This document shows, one piece after another, positions 6,901 through 12,212 of a stretch of 12,212 nt of DNA. The stretch is taken from contig CANHYD010000033.1 of assembly GCA_947464705.1 (NCBI GenBank), positions 1 through 12,212 of the forward strand, in the 5' to 3' direction. The notes below the pieces were generated by a model. That model saw only the letters and a program-made list of their open reading frames with translations, was not told the origin of the DNA and did not search any database. Each line of letters begins with the position of its first letter. Within the stretch, counting starts at the first letter, position 1. Source of the stretch: Verrucomicrobiota bacterium. GTDB taxonomy: Bacteria; Verrucomicrobiota; Verrucomicrobiia; Limisphaerales; UBA9464. Position numbers and translations under genes: made by a program.

Positions 6901-8032
6901 GTTGTGCCGAGACTCCCGGTGTTGCGGCGGGAATATAGACGAAGGAAGCCACTGGCTCATTGGTAACCCCTTCCAGCGGCGGCGGATAAACACCTGTGTC
7001 GCGGGATTCCAAGATCCACGAATTGCCGTCGGCCTCGTAGCTCAGAAGGTTGTCGAAATTGTTGGTATGACCGCCCTCCATCGAGGTGATCAGAATGCCC
7101 GACTTGGGAGAACCGCCCGGGATGGACAGCCGATATCGGCCAGGCTCCAGTTGGGTCACCGAAAACGCGGGCTCCGGTCCGCTGTGGATCAGAATCACCG
7201 CGTTGGTTCCGGACTCATCGACACCGAACTTGCCGGAGACAACCACCGTGTTGGTCTTCGGGATGAACACGAAAGCGGCTGGGTCTTGTTCAAGAGCCGT
7301 CGGGTTGGTGGCGCTGCCGAAATTGTCCTTCACGTACACTTCCCAGGTACCATCCGGATTGGCGACTGAGTTGGCGTAGTTTCCCTCGTTTTTCCCATGA
7401 TTAACGATCAGCACACCCGAGTTGGTGGAGTAGATCCCAAAGGTTCGGAGATCGACCTGAGACCGGCCCGCACTGATCCCCTTGAAATGCGTACCCAAGA
7501 CCAACCCTTTGGAGGCTGTGAGCAGATTGTTGGTGGCTCCGTTGGAACCGGTTCTATTGCGGGCCCAACCGGCCAACCAGTCTGAATACCGAAAGTAGGC
7601 GACAGCGACGTCCATGTTGTACTCGGCCCGATCGGAGGTTGCGTCCTGGACCACCGCCCAGTAACCGGCCGCTCCGGAATCGAAAGACGGGGCTGCATAC
7701 CCCAAAAGATTCTCCAACTCACCGTTGTCCCGCCCATTCTGCGTCACGGCAACCATGACCAACCCTTCGCTGACATCATTGGTCCCCGTGTCACCCACTT
7801 GCAGGTTGTAATCGCCGCGGTTGGATCCTGGGCGGACTCGGAGGTCATTGATGGACACGGTCGTGGAAACCGAGACCGAATCCACCGAGTTGCCCGTGTC
7901 GTTCTGAACGACTTTGAAGTTGGCTGCAGGGATGCTGTGCGTGGGAGTGCCTCCCAGGACCACACGGGTCAGGGTCATGCACAAAGCCCAAACAGCGATA
8001 CGATTCAAATAGGATCGGAAGAATGTTCTCAT
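3974..8032 (-). CDS. Giant secreted modular protein with Calx-beta-like repeats and two DNRLRE domains
   Basis: The 1352-aa protein begins with a signal-like N-terminus: basic residues, a hydrophobic stretch at about 12-28 interrupted by Arg23, then VVLGG. By sequence pattern the order is: three divergent repeats of the type GVLIV...N...DG-W-V...FVFIP (about 88-150, 203-262, 308-372); three Calx-beta-like repeats (about 370-490, 497-608, 609-720) with motifs such as GVDD..DG..F and DPSFAGI...DDD; a cadherin-like/VCBS-type beta domain (about 722-863) with VDFNESATVAAVQDILR; two DNRLRE domains (about 865-1065 and 1070-1265) containing GDGAR, TWNS and NHGW; and a fibronectin-like end (about 1285-1352). 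It is probably a surface or exported adhesion or polysaccharide-interacting protein. No PEP-CTERM, LPXTG or other anchor is visible, and no Shine-Dalgarno sits near ATG 8032. Alternatively, it could be the substrate-binding part of a degradative system; no catalytic domain is seen. Confidence 0.85.
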   Translation of the reverse strand: MRTFFRSYLNRIAVWALCMTLTRVVLGGTPTHSIPAANFKVVQNDTGNSVDSVSVSTTVSINDLRVRPGSNRGDYNLQVGDTGTNDVSEGLVMVAVTQNGRDNGELENLLGYAAPSFDSGAAGYWAVVQDATSDRAEYNMDVAVAYFRYSDWLAGWARNRTGSNGATNNLLTASKGLVLGTHFKGISAGRSQVDLRTFGIYSTNSGVLIVNHGKNEGNYANSVANPDGTWEVYVKDNFGSATNPTALEQDPAAFVFIPKTNTVVVSGKFGVDESGTNAVILIHSGPEPAFSVTQLEPGRYRLSIPGGSPKSGILITSMEGGHTNNFDNLLSYEADGNSWILESRDTGVYPPPLEGVTNEPVASFVYIPAATPGVSAQPSRTVMTTESGGTATVSVALDVAPTEPVTVSFRTTRPTEALVAPVDGSKAPSEVVFLIFLPDNWNIPQSIRVVGVDDAVQDGTVPFELFTRISATADPSYQGIPEIRLAGFNVDNESSSLVVDVIDGLTISESGTEVAIQVSLSRPPTASVRVPVVSLNPTEALATPSELVFGPADWNMPQKVTVRGVDDGRGDGARTFEVRLGQTTSEDPSFAGIVGPRITGSNLDDDQAGLVWSYSLPLTVLESFTTEYTLALGTQPDLPVIVQISSSASNKVVVDPTNLTFTPTDWKTPRVVTLRAFDNLTNQPTLQFSVTNTFRSLDPVYTNFNGTVLLPSVLLDNETSVSLPSGDTFYGLGLPPVGIDGRAEVVDPDAKSYPGGRLIIALVPPASVSDSLVIRSSSSGSSAVRVEGEAVLHSEARVGTVRGGYGLEALQVDFNESATVAAVQDILRAVVFSATDVGAGSRTVSVRFEDGLGSSTVVEKVIRLGRIRQLQFQEGADHGYGIYRGAADIALSQVGSDLPWPEGRTLSPAEGLLMDWPDGGVPNESQILLRFDGIIGTNAWQIPPGAKVLLAEMFVHVNNPGDGARLHRMLVPWDAAQATWNSMDAGVSPDEVEARSAYESQLGLEDGSGGTGLGSARIGVTADVQAWVSGQTNHGWVFLGWPLRTDGTGITPSEHPTISERPRLRVLWTTPDIREASFQQGVGGYSGTRDTLLQQVQADVVLAAGEVLWADWPDAPGTNAMHSLLRFDDLFGTDSGRIPPTAQIHLAFLDLPSVGPDNMGDGARMHPMSQGWDDTVSTWNSWVNGIQADGIEADVMPSAVIGNPSLEPDVQATMNSVEVTSDIKAWQAGRPNHGWAFLPFPGGVNGWGFRSSEFVSFVDELRPEADRPRLRVYYTVAGVAVAATLQAPTVEQGKVQIRWRGSPGATYRVVRSASLSGSFESLGVSVTDASGSAEFTDNAPVASEAYYRVVAE

Positions 8033-8051
8033 CTCGAAAATGCGGGCGATC

Positions 8052-8072
8052 GGAGGATTCTGTGCAACCTCC
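8052..8072 (-). repeat. Inverted repeat pairing a distant Shine-Dalgarno-like site in the giant gene's leader
   Basis: GGAGG (8052-8056) and CCTCC (8068-8072) are perfect reverse complements 11 nt apart. On the minus strand the right arm reads as part of AAAGGAGG, an ideal Shine-Dalgarno, but it ends 35 nt before ATG 8032 and no start codon lies in frame between. The other arm would sequester it. On the plus strand, GGAGG stands 5 nt before GTG 8062. Confidence 0.4.
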
Positions 8073-8077
8073 TTTGA

Positions 8078-8126
8078 GCGCTCACTTTAGCGCGAAGAAC
8101 CTCGCGGCCGGTAAGAACGAACCGGC
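8078..8126. repeat. Array of three consecutive dyads with 8-nt spacers
   Basis: GCGC-N8-GCGC (8078-8093), CGCG-N8-CGCG (8091-8106) and GCCGGT-N8-ACCGGC (8107-8126) follow one another. The last two abut exactly, and their spacers both begin AAGAAC, 18 bases apart. The third dyad is the only one with arms longer than 4 bp. The first two could arise by chance in GC-rich DNA. As a set, 45-95 bases upstream of the giant gene's start, they look like operator sites. Confidence 0.4.
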
Positions 8127-8336
8127 TACAAATCGCCGACAGATTCATGGCCTATTGAGTCCGATGTGTGACGAAGATGGCGTTTTGCCATACGCTTGGT
8201 TCCGCCCTCAGCGACACCGAGCGCTGGGATGGTCCATTCGAAAACCGGAAGCCTTCTCCCAGTTGCAGGACCGGCGGAGACCCCCTATTTGTTTGTCCGC
8301 GGTTTGCCCAGTGCGCCGCACTTCGATCCTGAACTC

Positions 8337-9236
8337 ATGAAACGCATCACGCTCTTTGCGCTGACAAACATCGCGGTCCTCGTGGTCATCTCCATCGTGG
8401 TCCGGGCCTTGGGCCTCGACCGGTGGATCAGTGCCCATGGAATGAGCTACACGGGCCTGATGGTGATGTCGATGGTCATCGGCTTCTCCGGCAGCCTCTT
8501 CTCACTGCTGATCTCCAAGTGGATGGCCATCCGCGCCTATTCCATCGAGCTCATCAAGACCCCAAGCAACAGCACGGAACAATGGCTGGTGCAGACGGTT
8601 CGTGAGCAATCGGAAAAGGCGGGGATTCCCATGCCGGACGTGGGCGTCTATGACAGCCCGGAGGCCAATGCCTTCGCCACCGGCCGCTCGCGCAAAAGCG
8701 CGCTGGTCGCGGTCAGTTCGGGCCTGCTGCACCAGATGCGGCAACGGGAGGTCGAAGGTGTGCTGGCCCATGAGGTGGCCCACATCGCCAACGGGGACAT
8801 GGTCACCATGACGTTGCTCCAAGGCGTCCTGAACACTTTCGTCATCTTCTTCTCCCGGGTGATCGGTCTGTTGGTCGATTCCTTCCTGCAAGGCAACCGG
8901 CGTGATGAAGAGGGGCGCTCGTCGGGCACGGGCATCGGTTTCTTCATCGGCTCTTTGGTGGCGCAAATCTTCCTGGGCCTTTTGGCCTCTCTGGTGGTGA
9001 TGGCCTACAGCCGCCGGCGCGAGTTCGCTGCGGATGCCATGGCCGCTCGGATCGAAGGCCGGGATGCCATGGTGGGCGCTCTTCAGCGCCTCAAGATGAT
9101 CCACGAGGGCGGCGGAGTGCTCGATGATCGGTCGGCTTCCTTGGCGGCCTTCAAGATCAGTCACAACTACGGCAACTGGTTCGCGTCGCACCCGCCCCTC
9201 GACGACCGCATCCGCGCGCTGCAGCAAACCGTTTGA
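8337..9236 (+). CDS. htpX: Zinc metalloprotease HtpX homologue
   Basis: The 299-aa protein matches HtpX in length and layout (E. coli HtpX has 293 aa). Two N-terminal membrane helices (about 4-26 and 37-58) are followed by the catalytic zinc motif HEVAH at 145-149. Two further hydrophobic segments (about 160-182 and 199-222) lead to the third zinc ligand Glu229 in RRREFAADAMAARI. The N-terminus MKRITLFALTNIAVLVV is the family norm, so ATG 8337 is preferred over the earlier GTG 8196. The C-terminal ASHPPLDDRI is also typical. HtpX is an inner-membrane protease that acts with FtsH in membrane-protein quality control. There is no Shine-Dalgarno before ATG 8337, but an upstream frame ends at ATGA here, so translational coupling is possible. 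The gene converges on the phospholipase D-like gene with only 13 bases between the stops. No CIRCE element is seen upstream. Confidence 0.95.
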   Translation: MKRITLFALTNIAVLVVISIVVRALGLDRWISAHGMSYTGLMVMSMVIGFSGSLFSLLISKWMAIRAYSIELIKTPSNSTEQWLVQTVREQSEKAGIPMPDVGVYDSPEANAFATGRSRKSALVAVSSGLLHQMRQREVEGVLAHEVAHIANGDMVTMTLLQGVLNTFVIFFSRVIGLLVDSFLQGNRRDEEGRSSGTGIGFFIGSLVAQIFLGLLASLVVMAYSRRREFAADAMAARIEGRDAMVGALQRLKMIHEGGGVLDDRSASLAAFKISHNYGNWFASHPPLDDRIRALQQTV

Positions 9237-9249
9237 AGCAGTCCGGTTC

Positions 9250-10398
9250 TCAGCGGGGATCCTCGGCGAGCCAGCGGGTCACGTAGGGATCGATCCGCGA
9301 GAGCACGAGGAAACTCCAGCGCTCACGGATCCGTTCCCACCAAGGCCTCGACCGGGACCACGTCATGGCATCGACCGGCGCGGCCATCGCATCGGCCGCA
9401 TCAAACCAGGCGGCGGTGTCGATAGCGGCCTGCGGATGCTGGATGCGTACCATCAACTCGTGGTTGATGTGCAGGCTGCGGGTGTCGAGGTTGGATGAAC
9501 CCACAAAGACCGAGTCGTCGACCCGGTAGAGTTTGGCATGCAGGACCTGGGGGGAGTATTCGCGGATCTCCACCCCGGAGCGCAGCATGCGGCCGTAGAG
9601 AAAACGGCCCGCCCGCAACGAGATGGCCACATCAGATTTCCCGGGCACCAAGATGCGCACCCGCCCGCCACGAGCGGCCACCCGCCGGAGGGCGGCACGC
9701 AAGGCCAGTCCCGGCAAGAAGTAGGCCACCGCGATGCGGACGTCGCGCGCCTCCTCGAGGCATTCGAGAAACTCGGCCAAGAAGGCGTTCCGACCCCGAC
9801 CCGGTCCGCTAGACAGCACCCGAATGCCATCCGACGCGCCCGATTGGGAGTCCTCCGGGTTGCGCCGGCGCAGGCGCGGGAAGCGAGGGGGACGCTGATC
9901 CGCCCGCTCCCACATGACCTCGAAGCTGTCGTCGAGGGTCTCGACCACCGGACCGGTGAGCCGGATGCCGATGTCACGCCATCCGTGCCGGATGCCATCA
10001 CCCAGGTATTCTGGCGCCACGTTGAAGCCTCCGGTGATGGCCAGAGTCTGGTCGACCACCAGCAGCTTGCGATGACTGCGGACAGGCAACCGGCGCAAGG
10101 TCAGTGGATTGAAGACCCGAACCTCGCCACCGGGTGCCCGGAGCGGGTCGAAGAAACCCTCGTCGAGCGACGAGGAACCCAGCCCGTCGATGAGCACGCG
10201 GACGGATACGCCCCGCTGCGCCGCCCGGATCAGGGCGTTCCGAACCGCTTCGCCCGGGTTGCCCACCGCGTAGATGTAAGTCTCCAGGCTGACAGATTGG
10301 CGTGCCCCTTCGATCGCAGCGATCAAGGCCGAAAAGGCCTCGTCGCCCGTCTTGAGCCACTGGAAGGAAGTCTCACCCATCGTTGCGGCCCGTTGCAT
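9250..10398 (-). CDS. Phospholipase D superfamily protein, cardiolipin synthase B-like
   Basis: The 382-aa protein has two HKD catalytic motifs: HRKLLVVD (H109, K111, D116) followed by GGFN, and HAKLYRVD (H287, K289, D294) followed by GSSNLD. This is the two-lobe arrangement of bacterial cardiolipin synthases, which make cardiolipin by phosphatidyl transfer. There are no N-terminal membrane helices, so it resembles ClsB (YbhO) more than ClsA. A phosphatidyltransferase or phospholipase acting at the membrane surface is the best reading. ATG 10398 is chosen because GGGAG lies 4 nt upstream and a TTGACA-like element sits just before. The frame stays open to GTG 10446, which would overlap that element. 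ATG 10380 is a further alternative. It diverges from the DUF1573-cytochrome gene with 98 bases between. Confidence 0.88.
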   Translation of the reverse strand: MQRAATMGETSFQWLKTGDEAFSALIAAIEGARQSVSLETYIYAVGNPGEAVRNALIRAAQRGVSVRVLIDGLGSSSLDEGFFDPLRAPGGEVRVFNPLTLRRLPVRSHRKLLVVDQTLAITGGFNVAPEYLGDGIRHGWRDIGIRLTGPVVETLDDSFEVMWERADQRPPRFPRLRRRNPEDSQSGASDGIRVLSSGPGRGRNAFLAEFLECLEEARDVRIAVAYFLPGLALRAALRRVAARGGRVRILVPGKSDVAISLRAGRFLYGRMLRSGVEIREYSPQVLHAKLYRVDDSVFVGSSNLDTRSLHINHELMVRIQHPQAAIDTAAWFDAADAMAAPVDAMTWSRSRPWWERIRERWSFLVLSRIDPYVTRWLAEDPR

Positions 10399-10426
10399 AC
10401 GTCTCCCGGGTCTTCTGTGCCACCCC

Positions 10427-10454
10427 AATTCAATCTCCAGGGACACTCTGTCAA
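10427..10454 (-). promoter_or_regulatory. Possible sigma70-type promoter for the phospholipase D-like gene
   Basis: On the minus strand a perfect TTGACA (10454-10449) is followed after 16 nt by TGAATT (10432-10427), which matches the -10 consensus at only three of six positions. Transcription would start around 10420, giving a leader of about 20 nt to ATG 10398. This supports that start over GTG 10446. The -10 is poor, so confidence is low. Confidence 0.25.
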
Positions 10455-10496
10455 AACAGGCTCGCCCTCCCGGGACAATCTGCTATTGCCTCCAGC

Positions 10497-11378
10497 ATGA
10501 GTTCAGGATGGTTCCGATGGGGGTGGTTGCCGCTGGCGGCCCTATTGACCGGCGGGTTGTCGGCACAGGCGCCGACGCCGTCCGGAGGACTGGAGATCAA
10601 CGCCTTTCAGCGGGCGCTCCCGGCTCCGGGCGACACGGTTCCCGCGACGGCTCGACTCCAATACCCTCAAGCGCTCGCCTGGGATACCCAGACCCGGGAG
10701 ATCCACGCCAAGGATGGCGAGCAGTCGGTCGATTTCCGCTTCGCCCTGACCAACGTCTGGACCAAGGCGGTCACCATCACCGGCACCAAGACCAGCTGCG
10801 GCTGCACCGTGGCCCGTCTGCCCGAGACGCCCTGGGTCATCCAGCCCGGCCAGGGCGGCGAGATCTCGGGAACCATGAATCTGCTGGGCAAAGCCGGAAC
10901 CCTCGTGAAGACGGTGACGGTCTCGACCGATGTCGGCTCGATTCTCCTCAATGTGAAGGTGCACATCGCCCCGCCGGATCCGAGTCGCATGCGGGCGGCG
11001 GACCGCCAACGCAATCTGGCCGTGGCCGCCGCCGACCGGCAGGCCGTCTTCCGCGGCGAATGCGCCTCCTGCCACGTGGCTCCCACGGTGGGCAAGAAGG
11101 GGGCCGAGCTCTACGCCACCGCCTGCGGGATTTGCCACGACGCTGAGAACAAGGCCACCATGGTACCCGCACTTCGGGAGCTGAAGCACCCCACCGACCG
11201 GGCCTTCTGGATGCAGTGGATCCGCAACGGCAAGGCCAACAGCCTGATGCCCGCCTTCGACCTGAAGCAGGGCGGCATCCTCGATGAGGACCAGATGGCC
11301 TCGCTGGCCGATCACCTCGACAGCGCCGCCTTCAAGGCGCCGCAGTCCCCCACCCCGACCAAGGCGGCCCGCCCGTGA
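10497..11378 (+). CDS. Secreted DUF1573 - dihaem cytochrome c fusion protein
   Basis: The 293-aa protein starts with a signal peptide (basic GWFRWGW, hydrophobic LPLAALLTGGL, cleavage near LSAQA, residues 21-25). Residues about 50-170 form a DUF1573 beta-sandwich with its hallmark SCGCTV (C101, C103). A linker leads to a cytochrome c region with two haem sites, CASCH (189-193) and CGICH (210-214). M251 in SLMPAF is the likely distal ligand for one haem. A periplasmic electron-transfer role is expected; the partner is unknown. ATG 10497 is preferred because it places the signal peptide first; the longer in-frame extension to 10383 has no such logic. No Shine-Dalgarno is visible. The stop overlaps the tmk start (GTGA). 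The two haem motifs are only 21 residues apart, so the first may be an added site rather than a full second domain. Confidence 0.88.
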   Translation: MSSGWFRWGWLPLAALLTGGLSAQAPTPSGGLEINAFQRALPAPGDTVPATARLQYPQALAWDTQTREIHAKDGEQSVDFRFALTNVWTKAVTITGTKTSCGCTVARLPETPWVIQPGQGGEISGTMNLLGKAGTLVKTVTVSTDVGSILLNVKVHIAPPDPSRMRAADRQRNLAVAAADRQAVFRGECASCHVAPTVGKKGAELYATACGICHDAENKATMVPALRELKHPTDRAFWMQWIRNGKANSLMPAFDLKQGGILDEDQMASLADHLDSAAFKAPQSPTPTKAARP

Positions 11379-12031
11379 GTCTTCCTGGGCGCTTCATCAC
11401 GCTCGAAGGCGGCGAGGCCGCCGGAAAGTCCACGCAAATCGCCCGCTTGGCCGAACGCCTGCGCCGCCAAGGGCGATCGGTGCTCGAGCTGCGGGAACCC
11501 GGCGGAACACCGCTGGGTGAAAAGATCCGCCACCTGCTCAAGCATGATCCCGACGGACGGGGTATGGCTCCCGAAACGGAACTGCTGCTCATGAACGCCA
11601 GCCGCGCCGAGTTGGTGCGCCAGCGAATTCTCCCGGCGCTCCGGTCGGGCCAGGTCGTCCTCTGCGACCGCTTCTACGACTCGACGATCGCCTACCAAGG
11701 CCATGGCCGCGGACTCAATCGGGCCGCCGTTCAGTCGGTGATCCAACTGGCCGTCGGAACCCTCCACCCCGACCGGACGCTCTGGCTGGAGGTGGACCCG
11801 GAAACGGCCCAAACGCGTCTGGCCGGACGCAAGGCTGCCCAGGGAAGTACCGAGCCCTCCGATCGGTTCGACGAGGAGCACGAGGCCTTCTTCGCCCGGG
11901 TGGCCCGAGGTTTCCGGGAGTCGTTCGAGGCGGAACCCGATCGCTGGCGACGGGTGGAAGCCGGAGGCTCTGTGGAAGGGGTCGAAGAGGCCGTCTGGTC
12001 GGCGGTCTCCGACCTCTTCGCCGAGGCCTGA
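11375..12031 (+). CDS. tmk: Thymidylate kinase
   Basis: The 218-aa protein phosphorylates dTMP to dTDP using ATP in the cytoplasm. The Walker A loop is GGEAAGKST (residues 12-20). The dTMP-binding segment REPGGTPLGEKIR follows, then DRFYDSTIAYQG with the family DR motif. A basic LID region (RLAGRKAAQGS) precedes DRFDEEHEAFF. The residues before Lys18 lack the Arg of type I enzymes, and the LID carries the Args, so it fits the type II (E. coli-like) class. The start GTG 11375 overlaps the upstream stop in GTGA, giving a 4-base overlap and likely translational coupling to the DUF1573-cytochrome gene. The length is normal for the family. No next gene is visible in the window. Confidence 0.95.
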   Translation: MSLPGRFITLEGGEAAGKSTQIARLAERLRRQGRSVLELREPGGTPLGEKIRHLLKHDPDGRGMAPETELLLMNASRAELVRQRILPALRSGQVVLCDRFYDSTIAYQGHGRGLNRAAVQSVIQLAVGTLHPDRTLWLEVDPETAQTRLAGRKAAQGSTEPSDRFDEEHEAFFARVARGFRESFEAEPDRWRRVEAGGSVEGVEEAVWSAVSDLFAEA

Positions 12032-12048
12032 CACGGTCGGCGGAACTT

Positions 12049-12066
12049 GGGGGCTAGGACCCCTTT
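12049..12066 (+). terminator. Weak terminator-like hairpin after tmk
   Basis: GGGG (12050-12053) pairs with CCCC (12060-12063) around a 6-nt loop, followed by only three T. It lies 18 bases after the tmk stop. The stem is short and the T-run minimal, so this is a weak candidate. Confidence 0.25.
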
Positions 12067-12153
12067 CCGGAGGCGCAGACGCGCTCAGAGCCTGTCTGAA
12101 AATGGGGAGGGGTTCTGCGGCTGGGGAATTCTGGGTTGGGCAAGGCGGTGAGC

Positions 12154-12185
12154 GGCGGGGCAGACCTCCTGCGGTCTGTTCCGCC
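12154..12185. repeat. 13-bp-stem hairpin in the tail after tmk
   Basis: GGCGGGGCAGACC (12154-12166) pairs with GGTCTGTTCCGCC (12173-12185) around the loop TCCTGC. All 13 positions pair on the plus-strand RNA if two G-U pairs are allowed; in DNA 11 of 13 match. No T-run follows. It lies in gene-free DNA that may belong to a repeat or insertion element continuing past the window. Confidence 0.5.
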
Positions 12186-12212
12186 CGAACCAACGCAGTC
12201 CAAGCCGGAAAG

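Larger units (their letters stand above)
8033..8336. other. Divergent intergenic region between the giant secreted protein and htpX
   Basis: These 304 bases carry outward promoters by position, although I see no convincing -35/-10 pair. The half nearest the giant gene is rich in dyad symmetry (8052-8072 and 8078-8126). A minor 5-bp inverted repeat, ATGGC/GCCAT, lies at 8177-8191. A plus-strand frame from GTG 8062, preceded by GGAGG, runs to TGA 8340 and overlaps the htpX start as ATGA. Its translated product (92 aa, Arg- and Pro-rich) resembles no family I recognise. The same stretch also allows a 47-codon N-terminal extension of htpX, judged unlikely. Confidence 0.5.

Noticed and set aside
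6662..7369. 235-aa plus-strand frame inside the giant gene
   Set aside because: His/Gly/Arg-rich antisense shadow with no domain signature.
8068..8126. CIRCE or heat-shock operator upstream of htpX
   Set aside because: The dyads here lack the TTAGCACTC-N9-GAGTGCTAA pattern.
8196..8336. 47-codon N-terminal extension of HtpX from GTG 8196
   Set aside because: The family begins with the first membrane helix (MKRITLFALTN). The extension is hydrophilic and has no ribosome site.
8502..9227. 241-aa minus-strand frame opposite htpX
   Set aside because: His/Gln/Arg-rich shadow of a clear protease gene.
10481..10489. Extended -10 element (TGCTATTGC) just before the DUF1573-cytochrome start, implying a leaderless transcript
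   Set aside because: Only half of the hexamer matches and there is no -35. The evidence is too weak to list as a promoter.
9538..10500. 320-aa plus-strand frame opposite the phospholipase D-like gene
   Set aside because: The minus strand holds both HKD motifs in a full-length family match. The plus frame is an antisense shadow.
11312..12193. 293-aa minus-strand frame across tmk
   Set aside because: It is a shadow of tmk. It continues into the hairpin tail and has no recognisable domain.

Overview
The window looks like chromosomal DNA from a GC-rich member of the Verrucomicrobiota, possibly near the Limisphaerales/Pedosphaera group. That placement is inferred from gene families: a HEAT-repeat protein ending in a Planctomycete/Verrucomicrobium-type haem domain, a prepilin-like protein with an H-x(n)-DG tail motif, a giant DNRLRE-domain secreted protein, and a DUF1573-cytochrome fusion. 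There are no tRNA or rRNA genes, CRISPR arrays, phage genes or complete transposons.

Layout. 1-1623 (+) is the 3' part of a HEAT/cytochrome c gene, followed by a good intrinsic terminator (1633-1673). A perfect 11-bp inverted repeat (1672-1698) then leads into a stand-alone DHH-DHHA1 phosphoesterase gene (1723-2664, +). Convergent to it is a minus-strand block, read from right to left: a 1352-aa modular secreted protein (3974-8032), a prepilin-like protein (3084-3884) and a 67-aa single-pass membrane protein (2763-2966). A strong hairpin separates the first two. A 304-bp divergent intergenic region (8033-8336), rich in dyad symmetry, separates this block from htpX (8337-9236, +). htpX converges on a minus-strand phospholipase D/cardiolipin synthase-like gene (9250-10398). 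Diverging from that is a two-gene plus-strand unit: a secreted DUF1573-dihaem cytochrome c (10497-11378), whose stop overlaps the start of tmk, thymidylate kinase (11375-12031). The last 180 bp hold a weak terminator, a sequence resembling an insertion-sequence end and a 13-bp-stem hairpin.

How the genes fit together. Most of the window concerns the cell envelope: periplasmic haem proteins at both ends, a large surface or exported protein with a neighbouring prepilin-like protein, a membrane-protein quality-control protease (HtpX) and a phospholipid-synthesis enzyme. The DHH phosphoesterase and Tmk are nucleotide-metabolism genes. No single defined pathway or defence system is visible. The parts least explained by known families are the three N-terminal repeats of the giant protein, the dyad array upstream of it and htpX, the hairpin-plus-distant-Shine-Dalgarno leader of the DHH gene, and the repeat-like tail after tmk. 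Shine-Dalgarno sequences are weak or missing before most genes, so several starts were chosen from family alignment knowledge.
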